Source: Deinococcus sp. (GTDB taxonomy: Bacteria; Deinococcota; Deinococci; Deinococcales; Deinococcaceae). From it: a stretch of DNA of 8,974 nucleotides. Location of the stretch: contig NZ_JAUNHK010000074.1 in the NCBI RefSeq assembly GCF_030523985.1, positions 4,942-13,915 of the forward strand, given 5' to 3'. Position numbers and translations under genes: made by a program. The number at the start of each line of letters is the position of its first letter. The stretch's first letter is position 1. Positions 1-5,842 of this stretch are shown here, in pieces. The notes under the pieces are model-generated. The model did not search any database. It was not told the origin of the DNA and saw nothing but the letters and a program-made list of their open reading frames with translations.

Positions 1-764
1 TGCTGCACCACGTCTGCGGGCAGCCCCAGCTTTTGCGCGTGCCGCCGCGAAACCTCCGCCAGATGCCCAATGCCCTGCCGCCGCGCCGCCCGCATCGCCA
101 GCAGCAGGGCCTGGGGCGGCGGGTTGTCCTTGCGGTAGGCCCACACCGCGAAGGTGAACGGATGGCCCGTCAGGTGAAACCACTCCTCCGCCAGGTCGGT
201 GACGGTCACGCCATGACCCGACACGGGAAATTCGGGGACGGTCACGCCCTCATCAAACGGCCCGACGGTGGCGTACCACTCGCGCAGGGCGTCGTCCCCA
301 ATCCGCAGAACGCCATCAAACCCCGCCGCCAGCAGGTCTTCGGCCTTGCCCTCGGCCCGCTCCAGCACAGGCGTCAGGCCCTTTTGCCGCAGCAGCACTT
401 CCAGCAGGGCCACGCTCATGGCGCTCTGGCTGGTCAGGGCGATGCGGCGCAGCGCGGGCAGCGGCTCACGGTGAAACAGGTTGACGCTGTACACGGGCCC
501 AAGCACCGCCACGCTGAAATCGGGCAGCGCCGCCAGCGTATCGGCATGGCGGATAAATTCCACCGCGCTGATGTTGGCGATGTCCACCTCGCCCGAGAGC
601 AGCGCGGCGTTCATCTGGGTCGGGACGCCCGTGATGACGCTGACGCCTTCGGGGACAGTCAAATAGTCCAGAATCGGCGCGACGTTGGTGAAATGAATCC
701 AGCCTGCACGGTACAAGGGGGAAGGGTGGAGGGCAGAGGGCAGAGAGGAGTCAGCGGTCATCAT
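1..764 (-). CDS. mqnA: Chorismate dehydratase MqnA (partial, 3' end beyond window)
   Basis: The product converts chorismate to 3-[(1-carboxyvinyl)oxy]benzoate, the first committed step of the futalosine pathway to menaquinone, in the cytoplasm. I translated 254 residues; about 30-50 C-terminal residues are probably missing off the left edge, judging from the usual family length. Family signatures are the opening GWIHFTNVAPI (residues 21-31), the segment with GVPTQMN and SGEVDIANIS (46-66), and DLAEEWFHLTG followed by HPFTFAVWA (190-209). The fold is a periplasmic-binding-protein-like two-lobed domain without a signal peptide. The ATG at 764 overlaps the stop of the upstream membrane-protein gene as ATGA, which suggests translational coupling; a second ATG follows at once (761) and there is no Shine-Dalgarno. 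Residues 1-17 precede the usual family start and are encoded partly by tandem-repeat DNA, so a TTG at 716 is a possible alternative start. Identification is firm; the exact start is not. Confidence 0.93.
   Translation of the reverse strand, partial: MMTADSSLPSALHPSPLYRAGWIHFTNVAPILDYLTVPEGVSVITGVPTQMNAALLSGEVDIANISAVEFIRHADTLAALPDFSVAVLGPVYSVNLFHREPLPALRRIALTSQSAMSVALLEVLLRQKGLTPVLERAEGKAEDLLAAGFDGVLRIGDDALREWYATVGPFDEGVTVPEFPVSGHGVTVTDLAEEWFHLTGHPFTFAVWAYRKDNPPPQALLLAMRAARRQGIGHLAEVSRRHAQKLGLPADVVQ
731..744. repeat. Tandem dimer of a 7-bp unit inside the mqnA 5' end
   Basis: Two perfect copies of GGGCAGA stand head to tail at 731-737 and 738-744, with a degraded copy GGGTGGA at 724-730. On the mqnA strand this gives a pyrimidine-rich stretch coding for the low-complexity N-terminus of MqnA (SSLPSALHPSP). 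The same style of 7-8 bp dimers occurs at 3676-3720. Confidence 0.6.
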
Positions 765-1018
765 CGTTTGTTTCGGCGTTGGGGAGTGAAGGAAAGGGCG
801 GCGAGGCCAAACGCAAGCAGGGCCAGCCACAACAACACGCGGCCCAGAAGAAGGGTCACGGGGTCAGGAAAGTTGCCAGCGATGGCGTCTTGCGGCCTCA
901 CCAGTCGCAGCAAGAACGGGAGGCCGTAAGGCGGAAAGCCCGAGCCGAACCAGTAGGCCAGCAGGCTTCCCAGCAGGAATGCGCCGCCCGCTCCAAGACA
1001 TCCTAGCCGCCAATACAT
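761..1018 (-). CDS. Small two-helix membrane protein, translationally coupled to mqnA
   Basis: I do not recognise the family. The 85-residue product has two clear hydrophobic segments, about residues 5-25 (rich in Gly and Leu, ending AYWFGSGF) and about 54-77 (VTLLLGRVLLWLALLAFGL), joined by a loop of roughly 28 residues carrying RLVRPQD. The basic tail RRNKR suggests both termini face the cytoplasm. No catalytic motif or cysteine pair is visible. The ATG at 1018 lies six bases after a TAGACT box, which suits a leaderless transcript. Its TGA overlaps the mqnA ATG as ATGA, so the two genes are probably one transcript, and the protein may have a membrane role linked to menaquinone or may simply share the promoter. 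The reading frame is supported by the helix pattern, the junction with mqnA and the promoter. Function is unknown. Confidence 0.7.
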   Translation of the reverse strand: MYWRLGCLGAGGAFLLGSLLAYWFGSGFPPYGLPFLLRLVRPQDAIAGNFPDPVTLLLGRVLLWLALLAFGLAALSFTPQRRNKR

Positions 1019-1024
1019 TCACCG

Positions 1025-1030
1025 AGTCTA
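1025..1030 (-). promoter_or_regulatory. Leaderless-type -10 box for the membrane protein-mqnA unit
   Basis: On the minus strand TAGACT is followed by six bases (CGGTGA) and then the ATG at 1018, so transcription would begin at or next to the start codon. The GGTGA touches the ATG and is too close to act as a Shine-Dalgarno. I see no good -35 box. Confidence 0.5.
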
Positions 1031-1044
1031 GCCCCGCCACGCTC

Positions 1045-1050
1045 TAGCCT
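1045..1050 (+). promoter_or_regulatory. Leaderless-type -10 box for the GNAT gene
   Basis: TAGCCT is followed by six bases (GTGGCT) and the ATG at 1057. This favours ATG 1057 over the in-frame GTG at 1051, which would lie immediately after the -10 box. There is no Shine-Dalgarno and no clear -35 box. It stands back to back with the opposite-strand box at 1025-1030. Confidence 0.5.
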
Positions 1051-1056
1051 GTGGCT

Positions 1057-1788
1057 ATGCCTGTTTCTGCGCCCGTCACCGTTCGCCGCATCACCGACCC
1101 GCAAGACCCCGCGCTGGCGGCCTTTGGGCGCATTCAGGAGGCCAGCTACTACGCCCCCGACATGCTGATTCCGCCCGAATATTTCCCCCGTCTGGTCGTC
1201 GGATTTGGCGAGAGACAAGACCGCCTGTTGGTGGCGGAGGACGAGGCGGGCACCGTGCTGGGCGGCACCATTTACAGCCTGTTGCCAGCGGCGTGCTTCA
1301 ACTCGTTTATGGGCGTGGCGCGGGAGGCACAGGGCCAGGGCATAGGCCGAGGGCTACACCAGGCCAGTCTGGAAGACGTGCGCGGCGCGGGCCTGAGCGG
1401 CATGTTTGCCGACAGTGTCCACGCCAGCCGCCAGAGCGCGAGCGAGCAGGCGGGCGAGCGGCGCGTCGGCACCGACCCGGTGGTGCGCCGTCGGCAACTC
1501 CACGCGCTGGGCTTTCGAACCGTTGACCTCCCCTACTGGCAACCCGTCGGCGGGCCAGGGGGCGGCCCCCTCAAAGATTTGGATTTGCTGTATTGCGCCT
1601 TGGACGGCAGCGATGCGGTGTCCCTGTCCCTCGTCACCCAGACCATGCAGAGCTACTGGCACGACTGGCTGGGACCAGAGCGGGCCGCCGCCGAAGCGAA
1701 GGCACTGGCGCAGCGGGCCGGGGCTGTCGAGGACGTGGCCCTGCTGCCCGCCACGCAAACGCCGGGATACTGGGCCCAGCAGCACTGA
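1057..1788 (+). CDS. GNAT-family N-acetyltransferase
   Basis: The 243-residue protein is predicted to transfer an acetyl group from acetyl-CoA to an amine; the substrate cannot be read from the sequence. The GNAT fold is shown by the N-terminal TVRRITDPQD (residues 8-17), the strand LLVAEDEAGTVLGGTIY (57-73), the acetyl-CoA pyrophosphate-binding motif A with QGQGIGRGL (92-100, matching Q/RxxGxG), and LHALGFR (148-154), the usual element before the last strands. The region after about residue 165 (GGPGGGPLKDLDLLYCAL onward) forms a C-terminal extension of roughly 75 residues beyond a minimal GNAT domain. ATG 1057 was chosen over GTG 1051 because of the promoter geometry. The gene diverges from the mqnA unit and converges on mqnE, with only 10 bases between their stop codons. 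It interrupts the menaquinone gene neighbourhood, but nothing links it to that pathway. Confidence 0.85.
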   Translation: MPVSAPVTVRRITDPQDPALAAFGRIQEASYYAPDMLIPPEYFPRLVVGFGERQDRLLVAEDEAGTVLGGTIYSLLPAACFNSFMGVAREAQGQGIGRGLHQASLEDVRGAGLSGMFADSVHASRQSASEQAGERRVGTDPVVRRRQLHALGFRTVDLPYWQPVGGPGGGPLKDLDLLYCALDGSDAVSLSLVTQTMQSYWHDWLGPERAAAEAKALAQRAGAVEDVALLPATQTPGYWAQQH

Positions 1789-1798
1789 GCGCCTGACC

Positions 1799-2929
1799 TC
1801 AGTCTGCCGCGTCAGCCCCGCTGCGCCCGAAGATTTCCAGTTCGTTGTAGTAGGCGTCACGCAGCACGGGCACGCGGCCTGCCGCCTGAATCATCTTGAC
1901 CATGCCCGCCTGCGAAAGCGCCATAGGCGAAGTCGCCCCCGCCGCGTGCGCGATGTGCTCCTCCTGAATGGTGCCGTCAATGTCCGACACGCCCCAGTCG
2001 AGCGACACCTGGGTCAGTTCGCTGCCAATCATCACCCAGTAGCCCTTGATGTGGGGGAAGTTATCGAGGTAGATGCGGGCCACCGCGAGGTTGCGCAGGT
2101 CGTCGAGGCCCGTGGTGAAGTCAGTCTTTCCGAGGTTCTGCGCCAGCGTGTTGCCGAGCGGCTGAAAGGCCAGCGGAATGAAGGCGTGGAAGCCGCCCGT
2201 CTCGTCCTGCAACTCGCGCAGGCGGTGCATGTGGTCGAGGCGTTCTTCCAGCGTTTCGATGTGGCCGTAGAGCATGGTCGCGTTCGTTCGCATGCCCAGC
2301 TCGTGGGCTTCGCGGTGAATCTGGAGCCACTTCTCGGCCTTGACCTTGTTTTTGGCGACCTGCCGCCGTACCCGGTCCGCAAAGATTTCCGCGCCGCCCC
2401 CTGGCATCGCCGCCAGCCCCGCCGCCTGAAGTTCGGCCAGCACCTCGCGGGTGGGCTTTTTGCTGATTTTGGACAGGTGCTCGATTTCGGCAGCGGTAAA
2501 GGCCTTCACCTGAAGGTCGGGGTACGCCTCGCGCAGTTTCTGCACCATCGCGGGGTAGTACTCCCACTTGTGGTTGGGGTGATGCCCGCTGCTCATGTGC
2601 AGTTCGGTGATGCCGGGCAGGTAGCGGCGGCCCACCTGCCGCACCACCTCGTCGGGGTCGTAGTCCCAGGCCCGCTCCTCGCCTTTGCGGGCGGCGAAGG
2701 CGCAAAAAGTGCAGCCCACGTAACAGATGTTGGTGAATTCCAGCCGCATGGAGTGGACGAAATACACCTTATCGCCGTGCAGCCGCCGCTTTTGCAGGTC
2801 GGCCAAACGCATCAGCGCGTTCAGGTCGCGGGTGTGGAAAAGCTGCATCCCTTCGTCGAAGGTCAGGCGCTGTCCGGCCTCCACTTTTTCCACAATCGGC
2901 GCGAGGGCAGGGTCACGAAGCCACTTCAT
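1799..2929 (-). CDS. mqnE: Aminofutalosine synthase MqnE (radical SAM)
   Basis: The enzyme joins the adenosyl radical from S-adenosylmethionine to 3-[(1-carboxyvinyl)oxy]benzoate, the MqnA product, giving 6-amino-6-deoxyfutalosine with loss of the carboxyl group. It acts in the cytoplasm as step two of futalosine-dependent menaquinone synthesis. The 376-residue length is normal for the family. The radical-SAM cluster motif is CX3CX2C with C69, C73 and C76 in TNICYVGCTFCAF. Further family signatures are SSGHHPN, the KAFTAAEI segment, PGGGAEIFA, TNATMLYGHIE, TGGFHAFIPLAFQPLGNT, and IKGYWVMIG. KAFTAAEI and PGGGAEIF separate it from the related MqnC. ATG 2929 has no Shine-Dalgarno but lies seven bases after TATCCT. 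A SUKH gene ends 39 bases upstream on the same strand, so some read-through is possible, but a private promoter is likely. Confidence 0.96.
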   Translation of the reverse strand: MKWLRDPALAPIVEKVEAGQRLTFDEGMQLFHTRDLNALMRLADLQKRRLHGDKVYFVHSMRLEFTNICYVGCTFCAFAARKGEERAWDYDPDEVVRQVGRRYLPGITELHMSSGHHPNHKWEYYPAMVQKLREAYPDLQVKAFTAAEIEHLSKISKKPTREVLAELQAAGLAAMPGGGAEIFADRVRRQVAKNKVKAEKWLQIHREAHELGMRTNATMLYGHIETLEERLDHMHRLRELQDETGGFHAFIPLAFQPLGNTLAQNLGKTDFTTGLDDLRNLAVARIYLDNFPHIKGYWVMIGSELTQVSLDWGVSDIDGTIQEEHIAHAAGATSPMALSQAGMVKMIQAAGRVPVLRDAYYNELEIFGRSGADAAD

Positions 2930-2936
2930 AAGGGGC

Positions 2937-2964
2937 AGGATACGCCCGCACCGCCGGATGTATA
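2937..2964 (-). promoter_or_regulatory. Predicted mqnE promoter, leaderless type
   Basis: On the minus strand the -10 box is TATCCT (2942-2937), seven bases before the ATG at 2929. A weak -35 candidate TATACA (2964-2959) stands 16 bp upstream and shares four of six bases with TTGACA. The promoter fills the gap between the SUKH stop codon and mqnE. Confidence 0.5.
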
Positions 2965-2968
2965 GCCT

Positions 2969-3619
2969 TCAGCGCCGGGGCGAGGCGCCAAAACCGGGAA
3001 ACAAAACGGCCAGCGTGGAATAAGCGTCCACAGCCCTGCCCTTCGCATCATGGAGGGCAAGCCGCTCGGAGTCCTCGGGGAAGAACTCGGGTTGCTGCAC
3101 GCTCACCCGTCCCGCTTCCAGCCGCGCCACATACTCGGCCAGGAAAGCTTGCAGGCTGTCGGCCAGCACATATTTGTCCCGCTCGTCGCGCCCAAAGGTG
3201 ATGACCTGCCCGCTAACGCCCCCCGGCCCTGGCGCGAGGTCTATGCCGACGCTGTTGCCCCCCCAGTCTTTCAGGAAGGGAATCCAGCCCAGGTTGATGT
3301 ACTGCGGCGTGATGGCCCCGGCCGGGTGCGAGGTGTGGCCCTGCATTTCCTGAAACTCGGCTTCCAGTTGCTGCCAGACCAGCCATTCGTGCAGCACGTG
3401 GCCCAGCGGGACATGGTCAAGCGGGAAAGTTTGCCCCCAGTACAGATGGCGGCGGTAGAGCGCACGGTAGGCGGCGGGGAGCTTGTGCCCGGTGGCGACT
3501 TCCAGCGCGTCCAGGTCGGCGTCGCTGGCGCCTTCCTCCAGCTCGGCATGAATGCGCGGCGCGTGGGCAGCCAGCCAGTTTTCCAGCCGCTCAAAAATGG
3601 GGGTGAGGTCAGCCGTCAT
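2969..3619 (-). CDS. SMI1/KNR4 (SUKH) family protein
   Basis: The 216-residue product resembles the SMI1/KNR4 fold. Supporting features are GASDADLDALEVATGHKLPAAYR in the N-terminal half (about residues 30-52, the usual acidic helix plus LP-x-x-Y/R element) and WIPFLKDWGGNSVGIDL (112-128) followed by GQVITFGRD (137-145), the conserved core in which W, D and GN are typical. There is no signal peptide or membrane segment. In bacteria many members are immunity proteins against secreted toxins, while others are regulators or of unknown role. No toxin, secretion gene or polymorphic-toxin fragment lies nearby, so the immunity role is not supported here. I chose ATG 3619 rather than the longer frame beginning at 3670, because the extra residues would be encoded by the upstream terminator hairpin and because a TAGAGT box lies five bases before 3619. 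Confidence 0.8.
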   Translation of the reverse strand: MTADLTPIFERLENWLAAHAPRIHAELEEGASDADLDALEVATGHKLPAAYRALYRRHLYWGQTFPLDHVPLGHVLHEWLVWQQLEAEFQEMQGHTSHPAGAITPQYINLGWIPFLKDWGGNSVGIDLAPGPGGVSGQVITFGRDERDKYVLADSLQAFLAEYVARLEAGRVSVQQPEFFPEDSERLALHDAKGRAVDAYSTLAVLFPGFGASPRR

Positions 3620-3624
3620 ACGCC

Positions 3625-3630
3625 ACTCTA
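3625..3630 (-). promoter_or_regulatory. Possible leaderless -10 box for the SUKH gene
   Basis: TAGAGT on the minus strand precedes the ATG at 3619 by five bases, slightly closer than at neighbouring genes. No Shine-Dalgarno is present. Any -35 region would fall within the stem of the upstream terminator (about 3648-3653), where no good match is seen. Confidence 0.35.
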
Positions 3631-3633
3631 ACC

Positions 3634-3668
3634 AAAAGAAGGCTCCCCCAGTCGCAGCCGGGGGAGCC
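3634..3668 (-). terminator. Intrinsic terminator of the ABC importer operon
   Basis: A perfect 9-bp GC-rich stem, GGCTCCCCC (3641-3649) with GGGGGAGCC (3660-3668), encloses a 10-base loop. Read on the minus strand, the stem is followed by TTCTTTT (3640-3634), the T-tract expected of a rho-independent terminator. It lies 57 bases past the dppC-like stop codon. Confidence 0.85.
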
Positions 3669-3675
3669 ATTCCTT

Positions 3676-3720
3676 ATCCATCATCCATCAGGCCGCAAGG
3701 CCGCAACCATCAACCATCAA
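3676..3720. repeat. Three consecutive tandem dimers of 7-8 bp
   Basis: The block reads as ATCCATC twice (3676-3689), one extra A, GGCCGCAA twice (3691-3706), and CCATCAA twice (3707-3720), all copies perfect. It lies between the dppC-like stop codon and the operon terminator, so it would be transcribed as part of the 3' untranslated region. No reading frame or protein-binding palindrome is evident. Confidence 0.85.
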
Positions 3721-3724
3721 CGCC

Positions 3725-4744
3725 TCAGCGCGTCTTGGGGTCAAGCGCGTCGCGCAGGCCGTCACCGAACAGGTTGAACGCCAGGCTGAACAGCACGATG
3801 AAGATGGCGGGGTAGGCCAGCACGTACCAGTAGTCCGGCTTGAGCCACGCACGAGCAAAGTCGATCAGCTGGCCCCATTCGCTGTAGCCGGGTTCAAAGC
3901 CCAGGCCCAGGAAGGACAGCGCCGCCACACCCAGCGGCACGGTGGCGAGGGCCAGCACCGCCAGGGTAAAGACGGTGGTCAGCGAGTTGGGCACGACGTG
4001 GCGCAGAATCATCCGCATGTCACGCGCCCCCAGCGCACGGGCGGCGTCCACGTATTCGAGTTGGCGGGTCTTGAGGATGTCGCCGCGAATCACTTTGGCG
4101 TAGCTAGACCAGCCAGTCACGCAGTACGCGAAGATAATCGGCCCCGTCGGGTCGCCCCCTGGGTTTTTGGCCCGCAGGATGGTCAGAATCACCACCGTCA
4201 GCACCAGACCGGGCAGCGCCTGAATCACGTCGATAAAGCGCTGAATCAGGTTGTCTACCCAGCCGCCGTAAAAGCCGCTGATCGAGCCGATCAGGATGCC
4301 AATCGCCAGCGTGATCGAAACGATGATGAACGACATTTTCAGGGCGGTGCGGGTGCCCCACACCAGACCGTAGAAGATGTTGTAGCCGTTGACGGTGCCG
4401 AAAGGAGCGAAGGTGTCTTTGATGCTGCTGGCGGGCGAAGGCTCCTGCGCGAAGCTCACGCGCTCCATCTTGTAGCACTCGGCGGGCGGCGCAAAGATGG
4501 CCCTCAGCGCGAACCGCGGTTGGTAGATCTGGCTTTGGGACTCCATGCCCAGGTCACGCAGGCAGTTGCCCGTCGGCTTGGCAATCAGCGGGGCAAACAG
4601 CGCCAGCAGGAAAAACAGCACCACGATGACAAAGCCCGTGACCGCCAGAGGGTTGCGCCGGAGCTTGCGCATACCGGGCGAAGTCCAGAACGTCTGCGAG
4701 TTGCGAACTTTGGTGGGAACAGCAGCAGAAGCGGAGCCAGCCAT
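3725..4744 (-). CDS. Peptide-type ABC transporter permease, DppC-like
   Basis: This 339-residue inner-membrane subunit would pair with the DppB-like permease to form the channel of a dipeptide/oligopeptide-class importer. The N-terminal element with RKLRRNPLAVTGFVI (residues 26-40) runs into the first helix, ending LFAPLIA (49-55). The permease domain follows from about residue 130, with helices near 137-157, 173-190, 255-282 and 305-326. The cytoplasmic EAA loop that docks with the ATPase is EYVDAARALGARDMRMIL (230-247), with G239 conserved. The C-terminus DALDPKTR is typical. Between helix 1 and the domain is an external stretch of about 75 residues with C61 and C90, which could form a disulfide. 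ATG 4744 shares one base with the dppB-like stop (TGATG), and GAGG at 4756-4753 lies eight bases upstream. The substrate is unproven, so I give no gene symbol. Confidence 0.93.
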   Translation of the reverse strand: MAGSASAAVPTKVRNSQTFWTSPGMRKLRRNPLAVTGFVIVVLFFLLALFAPLIAKPTGNCLRDLGMESQSQIYQPRFALRAIFAPPAECYKMERVSFAQEPSPASSIKDTFAPFGTVNGYNIFYGLVWGTRTALKMSFIIVSITLAIGILIGSISGFYGGWVDNLIQRFIDVIQALPGLVLTVVILTILRAKNPGGDPTGPIIFAYCVTGWSSYAKVIRGDILKTRQLEYVDAARALGARDMRMILRHVVPNSLTTVFTLAVLALATVPLGVAALSFLGLGFEPGYSEWGQLIDFARAWLKPDYWYVLAYPAIFIVLFSLAFNLFGDGLRDALDPKTR

Positions 4745-5766
4745 CAGTCAAACCTCACACGGGGGTCGACGACTCCATACAGGATGTCGACCAGGGTACT
4801 CATGACCACCACAATCAGGGCGGAGAGAAGCGCGAAGCCCAGCACGCCTGCCAGGTCGATCCGCAGCGCCGACTGCACGACCCACTGCCCGATACCGGGG
4901 TAGGCGAAGATGGTTTCGGTAATCAGCGAACCGCCCAGCAGACCGATAATCAGGAAGCCGCCCAGCGTAATCACGGGCAGCAGGGCGTTGCGGCGGGCGT
5001 GCTTGCTGTTGACCACGCGGGGAGAAAGGCCCTTGGCGCGGGCGGTGCGCACGTAGTCGCTGCTCAGCACTTCCAGCATGGAGTTACGCATCACCTTGAT
5101 GATGTCGGCGCTGGTCACAATGGCGAGGGTGGTGGCAGGCAAAATCAGGTGGCGCAGCGCGTCCTTGGCGACCTCCCATTTGCCGTTCAGCATGGCGTCA
5201 ATGGTCATCATGCCCGTGTAGCGCTTCATGCCAGCGGTCTGGAACTGGTTGATCACTTCCAGTTGTCCCGCCCCCGGCAGCCAGCCCAGGTAGGCGTAAA
5301 ACACGGCCAGCAGCACAATGCCCAGCACGAAGCTCGGCAGGCTGTAGCCCAGGATGGTCAGCACGCGCAGCACCTGGTCGATGAACTTGTCCTTGTGCAG
5401 CGCACTCAGCGAACCGAGCCACACGCTGAGCAGCAGCACCGGAATCGCCGTAAAGAGCGTCAGCTCGATGGTGTTGGGCAGGCGTTCCTTGATCGTGTCA
5501 ATCACGTCTTTGCCGCTGGCGGTGGAGTAGCCTAGGTCGCCCCTGAGCGTGCTGGCGGCCCACTTGCCGTACTGCACGGGGAAAGGCTGGTCTAGGCCAC
5601 GCTCGCGGATGATTTGCTCGACGCGGGACGCTTGGTTGTCACTTTTGATGTACGGGGCGGCCCGCTGCTCTGGCGTCAGGAGTTGGGTGATCCCGACCAA
5701 AAGCAGCGACAGCACCAACATCACCAGTGGTATCTGGAGGAGTCGTCTGGCGATAAAATTAATCAT
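4744..5766 (-). CDS. Peptide-type ABC transporter permease, DppB-like
   Basis: This 340-residue inner-membrane permease is the partner of the adjacent DppC-like subunit. It begins with the characteristic MINFIARRLLQIPLVMLVLS (residues 1-20), the first helix of DppB-type proteins. The external segment that follows has RGLDQPFPVQYGKW (56-69) and LRGDLGYS (74-81), both standard. Further signatures are GYSLPSFVLGI (140-150), LGWLPGAG (160-167), DALRHLILPA (202-211), the EAA loop DYVRTARAKGLSPRVV (237-252, G246 conserved), AYPGIGQ (288-294), and the C-terminal VDPRVRFD (333-340). Length is normal. GAGG (5775-5772) five bases before the ATG gives an acceptable Shine-Dalgarno. It overlaps the next permease gene by one base. 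A 139-nt gap with a terminator-like hairpin separates it from the binding-protein gene upstream, so permease expression is probably lower than that of the binding protein. Confidence 0.94.
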   Translation of the reverse strand: MINFIARRLLQIPLVMLVLSLLLVGITQLLTPEQRAAPYIKSDNQASRVEQIIRERGLDQPFPVQYGKWAASTLRGDLGYSTASGKDVIDTIKERLPNTIELTLFTAIPVLLLSVWLGSLSALHKDKFIDQVLRVLTILGYSLPSFVLGIVLLAVFYAYLGWLPGAGQLEVINQFQTAGMKRYTGMMTIDAMLNGKWEVAKDALRHLILPATTLAIVTSADIIKVMRNSMLEVLSSDYVRTARAKGLSPRVVNSKHARRNALLPVITLGGFLIIGLLGGSLITETIFAYPGIGQWVVQSALRIDLAGVLGFALLSALIVVVMSTLVDILYGVVDPRVRFD

Positions 5767-5784
5767 GAAAGCCTCAAGTTGCCC

Positions 5785-5790
5785 AGTCTA
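5785..5790 (-). promoter_or_regulatory. Possible internal promoter -10 box before the dppB-like gene
   Basis: TAGACT on the minus strand lies 18 bases upstream of the ATG at 5766, leaving room for a short leader containing GAGG. It would allow the permeases to be made independently of the binding-protein transcript. No convincing -35 box is seen at 16-18 bp. Confidence 0.3.
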
Positions 5791-5816
5791 AGCCAAACGG
5801 CCTAGGGGAGGGTGAG

Positions 5817-5840
5817 CCGCGTCTGGCAAAAACAGACCGG
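5817..5840. other. Small hairpin in the dppA-dppB gap
   Basis: GTCTG (5821-5825) and CAGAC (5833-5837) form a 5-bp stem around the loop GCAAAAA. Flanking CCG (5817-5819) and CGG (5838-5840) add three pairs with one bulged base. There is no T-tract after it on either strand, so it is not a standard terminator. It could stabilise the 3' end of the dppA message or be an operator. Confidence 0.35.
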
Positions 5841-5842
5841 GT

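Noticed and set aside
33..929. Plus-strand open frame of 298 codons opposite mqnA and the small membrane protein
   Set aside because: The Arg, Gln and His-rich translation is typical of the complement of GC-rich coding sequence, and the minus-strand MqnA signatures are clear.
1770..1779. Perfect 10-bp palindrome CTGGGCCCAG
   Set aside because: It lies within the GNAT coding sequence, has no loop or T-tract, and short GC palindromes are expected in DNA of this composition.
1406..2965. Plus-strand open frame of 519 codons overlapping the GNAT gene and opposite mqnE
   Set aside because: It runs out of frame through a GNAT gene and antisense to mqnE, both well supported, and its translation matches no family I know.
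3619..3670. Longer SUKH reading frame starting at the ATG at 3670
   Set aside because: The extra 17 residues are encoded by the terminator hairpin and its T-tract, and a better-placed start with a -10 box exists at 3619.
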